From: an uncultured Clostridia bacterium
Lineage (GTDB): Bacteria; Bacillota; Clostridia; Oscillospirales; Acutalibacteraceae
DNA: 45,329 nt
Reading direction: 5' to 3'
Assembly (NCBI GenBank): GCA_947166625.1
Contig: CAMVEX010000021.1
Coordinates: 1-45,329, forward strand
Shown here: piece after piece, positions 41,654 through 45,329 of the stretch
Numbering within the stretch: the stretch's first letter is position 1
Layout: each line of letters starts with the position of its first letter
Translations under genes and position numbers: made by a program
The notes under the pieces: generated by a model
Database searches by the model: none
The model's input: the letters and a program-made list of their open reading frames with translations, nothing else
Told to the model about the DNA's origin: nothing

Positions 41654-43120
41654 TTATGGCGGAGAGAGCGATTTCAAGCTCGAACGTTTTGCAGGAGCGT
41701 CAAGTTCTTTGATATCAACCTGCTTGGTGCTGTTATTAAAATTCATGTTTATGAGAATGTAATCATCATAAATAACCACACTGTTCAGGAATCTGTCAAC
41801 AACAAGTCTTCTTCCTTCTGATGAATCATAATCAACTTTTCTGAAACTCATAATGAAGAATCGAATTTCATCTTCAGAGAATATCGTTGCCTTTATTTCT
41901 TCTTTGGCTATGCTGATTTCAAGATTACTCTTTGTTGCTTCCAAATCTGTGAGACGCTGTTTTGTAGATTCCGTAACAATGCCTGCCTGGATGGCATCCA
42001 CCATATTCTTTATGCCCTTTTCGGTTTCGGCAAGCTCTTTACGTAAAACTGCCAGCTCGCTGCTTTCTTCCTTTTGTGCAAGATAAGCCCGCTTTGCGAA
42101 TTCATCAACAAAAGCGTCATCAAATACGGCTTTTTTAATCTCCGATATTACTAACTCTTCGATACGGTCTTTTCTTATGGATTTGTGTTTTGATTTACAA
42201 GTCTTTTTCTTTTTTGAATTAACACAGCGGTAGTAATTATATGTTTTCCCTTTTGAAGCGCTTGTGCCGCATTCGCCGACCATATATGTTTTACAGCATC
42301 CGCAGAAAAGCTTTGTTGTAAGTATATATCCGTCGTCTCCGCGTTTGGCTGCCGGTGCTTTCTTATTCTTAGCAAGCTGTTCCTGAACTCTGTTAAATAA
42401 ATCCTTGGGAACAATTGCCGGAATGCCGTCGGGAATGATTGTTTCATTATAACGGTATTCGCCGATATATTTACGATTGTGCAGTGTGCGTGTAATGAAA
42501 TTGATATCCGGTTTCAGGGAAAGTCCTTTCTCCGAATAATACTGACTTATCTCTTTTATGGTCTTTCCGCAGTCATATTGTTTGAAAATATCAAGCACAA
42601 TGGGAGCGTTTACAGGATCAATCTCATAACTCTGCTCGGGTCCTAACTTGTATCCGAATGTCATCGTGCCGCCGTTGAATTTGCACTTTAATGCATTTTC
42701 CGTTAGTCCGCGTTTAACTTTGACCGAAAGCTCTGCCGAATAGTATTCCGCCATACCTTCAAGCACCGATTCAAGCAGAATTCCGTCGGGTCCGTCGGCT
42801 ATGTTTTCGGTAGCGGAAACAACTTTGATTCCGTTCTTTTTGAGCTGATTTTTATAATGTGCACTGTCATAGCGGTTACGGGCAAATCTGTCGAGCTTCC
42901 ATACCAGAACTATTTCAAATTTACCCTTTGCGCTGTCCTTTATCATACGCTGAAAATCGGGACGGTTATCATTCGTTGCGGTATGAGCGCGGTCAATATA
43001 GTTTTCAATTATTGTAATGCCGTTCTTTTCGGCATAAGCTTTGCATTCTCTTAACTGTCCTTCAATGGATTCTTCACGTTGATTATCGGAAGAATACCGG
43101 GCATAAATTACACCGTTCAT
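41654..43120 (-). CDS. Large serine recombinase
   Basis: A 488-residue serine site-specific recombinase. The resolvase domain (about 1-145) begins NGVIYARYSSDNQ with the catalytic serine near residue 10 and has KLDRFARNRYDSA. The Recombinase domain (about 155-270) and a zinc ribbon (CGCC...C...C, about 285-335) follow, then a coiled coil (about 355-410). The protein ends SLSPP. The ATG at 43120 follows AGGTGA; an ATG one codon earlier is too close. It lies 24 bp after a DUF4143-type ATPase on the same strand. It probably integrates or excises a mobile element. Confidence 0.93.
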   Translation of the reverse strand: MNGVIYARYSSDNQREESIEGQLRECKAYAEKNGITIIENYIDRAHTATNDNRPDFQRMIKDSAKGKFEIVLVWKLDRFARNRYDSAHYKNQLKKNGIKVVSATENIADGPDGILLESVLEGMAEYYSAELSVKVKRGLTENALKCKFNGGTMTFGYKLGPEQSYEIDPVNAPIVLDIFKQYDCGKTIKEISQYYSEKGLSLKPDINFITRTLHNRKYIGEYRYNETIIPDGIPAIVPKDLFNRVQEQLAKNKKAPAAKRGDDGYILTTKLFCGCCKTYMVGECGTSASKGKTYNYYRCVNSKKKKTCKSKHKSIRKDRIEELVISEIKKAVFDDAFVDEFAKRAYLAQKEESSELAVLRKELAETEKGIKNMVDAIQAGIVTESTKQRLTDLEATKSNLEISIAKEEIKATIFSEDEIRFFIMSFRKVDYDSSEGRRLVVDRFLNSVVIYDDYILINMNFNNSTKQVDIKELDAPAKRSSLKSLSPP

Positions 43121-43144
43121 CATTTCACCTGATTTCTTTAACAA

Positions 43145-44491
43145 TCATATTAATCCCGTCATATAAATGGGAATATATGTTATTCCGTCTTCAATTTTCA
43201 AATCTTTCGTGTAAACAATATATTTGCTGTTTAATTTTATATTATACTTTTCTTTGAAATAATCAAACGATTTGTGGTTTCTGTAGCTTGATGATTTAAC
43301 TTCAATCGGAACAAGCCGTTTGCCTTTTACGGTAAGAAAATCAATTTCATATCGTTTCTCGGATTTGTTGCCAGGAGCAGTATAATAAAATTCATGAAAA
43401 TATAATTCGTGTTCGTTGACTCTGAGCATTTGAGAAACGATATTTTCAAATATCATACCTTGATTTATATCCAGATTATCGATAATCAGGGCGCGATATA
43501 ATTTATCTGCATTTTCTCCGCTTGTTTGTAGAATATAAGTTACAAGCAAGCCCGTGTCACCCATAAACATTTTAAACTTGCTTCTGTCTGCATACAGTTC
43601 AAGCGCAACTTCGGGCTTGGTTACATTTATACAATTATTGACAATCATTGACTCGTTAAGAAAGTCTATGGCATTACCGTAACTGCGTGTTCTTGCGTTT
43701 TCGTCAATTGTTGCCAAACGAAAAACAGAATTATGATTTGACAATTGATCCGGCAGTGATTTGAAAACCGCGGAAGCGTTATCGCCGTCATCTGTATCGT
43801 GCTTTTTCAAGTCCTGTATATACAGTTTGAGAATATTTCTCTTTACCCTGTCAATTTCTCGGAAATTTTTTCCGGAAACATATGCTTCAACCGCCTGCGG
43901 CATACCGCCTACTGCCATATATGATCTGAACTGTTGCATTATCTTGCGGTGAATATCCTGACCCAATGGTTTTTTATTATTAAATGCTTCTTTTATCGCA
44001 TCATAATAAACATAGTTATTGTTTGCCCACAGAAACTCTTCAAAATCCATAGGAAACATTTTTATGCTTTCTTCTTCTGACGGGATAAGAATATCTTTAA
44101 CATTTTTGTTTATGGAAATAAGCGAACCGGTTTCAATATAATCATATCTACCGTCTTTTACCAGTTGTTTTATTGCCTGCCTTGCCTTTGGAAACAATTG
44201 CACTTCATCAAAAATGATAAGCGACTCTCTCGGTTTCAGCGTCTTACCGCAAATCAAAAACAGATTTCTGAAAAAAGTATCAAGATTACCAATGTTTTCA
44301 AAGTTATCTTTAAGTGCTTTTTCCGCCAGTGAAAAATCTATGATAATATAGCTTTTGTATTCTTTTTTGGCAAACTCTTCCGCCACTGTGCTTTTGCCGA
44401 CTCGTCTTGCTCCTTCAATTAATAAAGCGGATGAACCGGCAGACTCTTCTTTCCAGTTTTTTAAATCGTCATATATTTTTCTTTTGAACAT
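43145..44491 (-). CDS. AAA ATPase with DUF4143 domain
   Basis: A 448-residue ATPase. Walker A is EGARRVGKST near 30-38, Walker B SLIIFDEVQLFPKA near 95, and ETGSLISI is the sensor segment, all in an AAA_14 fold. The C-terminal DUF4143 part (about 215-440) ends with a nuclease-like core, ERYEIDFLTVKGKRLVPIEVKSS, with D, E and K placed as in PD-(D/E)XK enzymes. GGGTGA lies upstream of ATG 44491. Members are common in mobile and accessory regions; their role is not established. Confidence 0.9.
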   Translation of the reverse strand: MFKRKIYDDLKNWKEESAGSSALLIEGARRVGKSTVAEEFAKKEYKSYIIIDFSLAEKALKDNFENIGNLDTFFRNLFLICGKTLKPRESLIIFDEVQLFPKARQAIKQLVKDGRYDYIETGSLISINKNVKDILIPSEEESIKMFPMDFEEFLWANNNYVYYDAIKEAFNNKKPLGQDIHRKIMQQFRSYMAVGGMPQAVEAYVSGKNFREIDRVKRNILKLYIQDLKKHDTDDGDNASAVFKSLPDQLSNHNSVFRLATIDENARTRSYGNAIDFLNESMIVNNCINVTKPEVALELYADRSKFKMFMGDTGLLVTYILQTSGENADKLYRALIIDNLDINQGMIFENIVSQMLRVNEHELYFHEFYYTAPGNKSEKRYEIDFLTVKGKRLVPIEVKSSSYRNHKSFDYFKEKYNIKLNSKYIVYTKDLKIEDGITYIPIYMTGLI

Positions 44492-44913
44492 CTTTTTCAC
44501 CCTGTTTGATAATACCATAAATATATGTGTATTTCAAGTATAATCTTCCGAAATTACGAATTATTTTATTTTGTAACTGCACGATATTACAATATCTGAA
44601 TCAAATGTTTTTCACTAATATCACAATTTGAATGGTATTGCGAACGCAAATTTTAACGTTTGTATTATCGTTCGTTTTGTTCTTTTTTGTGAATGGTATT
44701 CTTTTTGTCGCATTTTTGCAACTTTTCGGATTGCGGGAATCTGTTTTGTTGCATTTTTGCAGCATAGCCGTTTTTTCGGCGGGTTAACTGTATAATTATA
44801 AAGGGAAGAGAAAAAACATATTTTTATATGATTATCACTTTTGCATTTTGCCTTGAATGACCGGCAGGAATATGCTATGATTTATATATCATTTTTCAGG
44901 AAGAATGCTTATA
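44492..44913. other. AT-rich gene-free stretch with short direct repeats
   Basis: Two 18-nt direct repeats of the form TTGTnGCATTTTTGCAnC occur at 44705-44722 and 44746-44763, each with an internal TGC-A/T-GCA dyad. GAATGGTATT occurs at about 44630 and 44691. No gene, RNA or clear consensus promoter was recognised. Confidence 0.5.
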
Positions 44914-45329
44914 ATGATAATTGAAGTCAAAGATAAATCGCTGTTGCCAATGTGCCTGAATATTATTCAAAAAAGTTTTACGACTGTTGCCGAGGAATTT
45001 AATCTTACGGAAGAAAGCTGTCCCGGTCACACTGCATTTATGAAACTTGAAAAACTGCAGAATTCTTTTGAGTCCGGCAACCGGATGTTTCTGTGTTATT
45101 CCGGTTCCGTTCCTGTCGGCTTTTTCTCACTCAAGAAGATTGATTCCGACACATATGAATTGGACCATCTTGCAGTGTTGCCTGAATATCGGCATAACGG
45201 GATAGGTAAAGAGTTGTTGAATTATGCAGAAAACGCCGTTAAAGAGCAAAACGGAAAAACGATTAAAATCGGAATAATAGAGGAAAATACTACGCTCAAA
45301 AACTGGTATATAAAAAACGGATTTATTCA
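44914..45329 (+). CDS. GNAT family N-acetyltransferase, truncated by window end
   Basis: The first 138 residues of an acetyltransferase. The acetyl-CoA-binding motif is LDHLAVLPEYRHNGIGKELLNYAE, with the R-x-x-G-I-G loop. The frame then runs ENTTLKNWYIKNGF, the usual motif B, and leaves the window one or two dozen residues before the expected end. AGGAAG lies ten bases before ATG 44914; another in-frame ATG at 44905 is too close to it. Substrate unknown. Confidence 0.85.
   Translation, partial: MIIEVKDKSLLPMCLNIIQKSFTTVAEEFNLTEESCPGHTAFMKLEKLQNSFESGNRMFLCYSGSVPVGFFSLKKIDSDTYELDHLAVLPEYRHNGIGKELLNYAENAVKEQNGKTIKIGIIEENTTLKNWYIKNGFI

Overview
The window looks like a chromosomal segment of an uncultured or poorly known Clostridia member, most likely an Oscillospiraceae/Ruminococcaceae-type gut anaerobe. 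The clues are AGGAGG-type ribosome binding sites, TTGACA-17-TATAAT promoters, a moderate GC content, a zinc-type S18, a Mini-III RNase, YfhO and CmpB-type membrane proteins, QueT under a preQ1 riboswitch, and a rubrerythrin-like protein. Genus cannot be fixed from the sequence alone.

Layout. 1-747 is gene-free: a composite inverted-repeat (MITE-like) element followed by a 78-bp tandem array. 748-3671 (minus) holds rpsF-ssb-rpsR with promoter, leader hairpins and terminator, then an acyl-CoA-ligase-like AMP-forming enzyme. 3816-9145 (plus) is a housekeeping block: uvrC, obgE, mrnC, a YitT-family membrane protein and a YebC/PmpR protein. 9168-9836 is a complete queT unit with a perfect sigma-A promoter, a preQ1-I riboswitch and a terminator. 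9855-10070 is a compact unit encoding only a 29-residue hydrophobic peptide. Then come a secreted Cthe_2159-like carbohydrate-binding protein, a GNAT::Gfo/Idh/MocA fusion (minus), a zinc-ribbon membrane protein with a TPM-domain protein, an HD protein with a CmpB-like membrane protein, a small XRE regulator (minus), and a pncB-metallophosphoesterase-yfhO operon.

24127-31263 (minus) is a tightly spaced six-gene cluster: metallophosphoesterase, MFS transporter, trkA, trkH, and the large and small subunits of aconitase X. It diverges from an rluA-type pseudouridine synthase. 32317-35101 is an amino-acid ABC importer that is odd in two ways: its binding protein looks circularly permuted, and its ATPase carries a ~70-residue insertion. 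A third metallophosphoesterase and a rubrerythrin-like protein follow.

From about 36.5 kb the window becomes accessory. It contains a 66-bp repeat, dispersed relatives of the 78-bp repeat, a DUF6273-like lipoprotein, pgsA, and a decayed siphophage remnant (portal start joined to distal-tail end, tail-protein start joined to an Ntn-hydrolase end). An AT-rich HEPN-motif gene with its own promoter sits in reverse between the two tail-gene remnants, like a moron. Then follow a zinc-ribbon/TPR-like membrane protein, a large serine recombinase paired with a DUF4143-type AAA ATPase, and a GNAT acetyltransferase cut by the window end.

The best candidates for something new are the permuted binding protein with its enlarged ATPase, the HEPN cargo gene in the prophage remnant, the GNAT-oxidoreductase fusion lacking the usual EKP lysine, the stand-alone 29-residue peptide unit, and the recombinase-ATPase pair.
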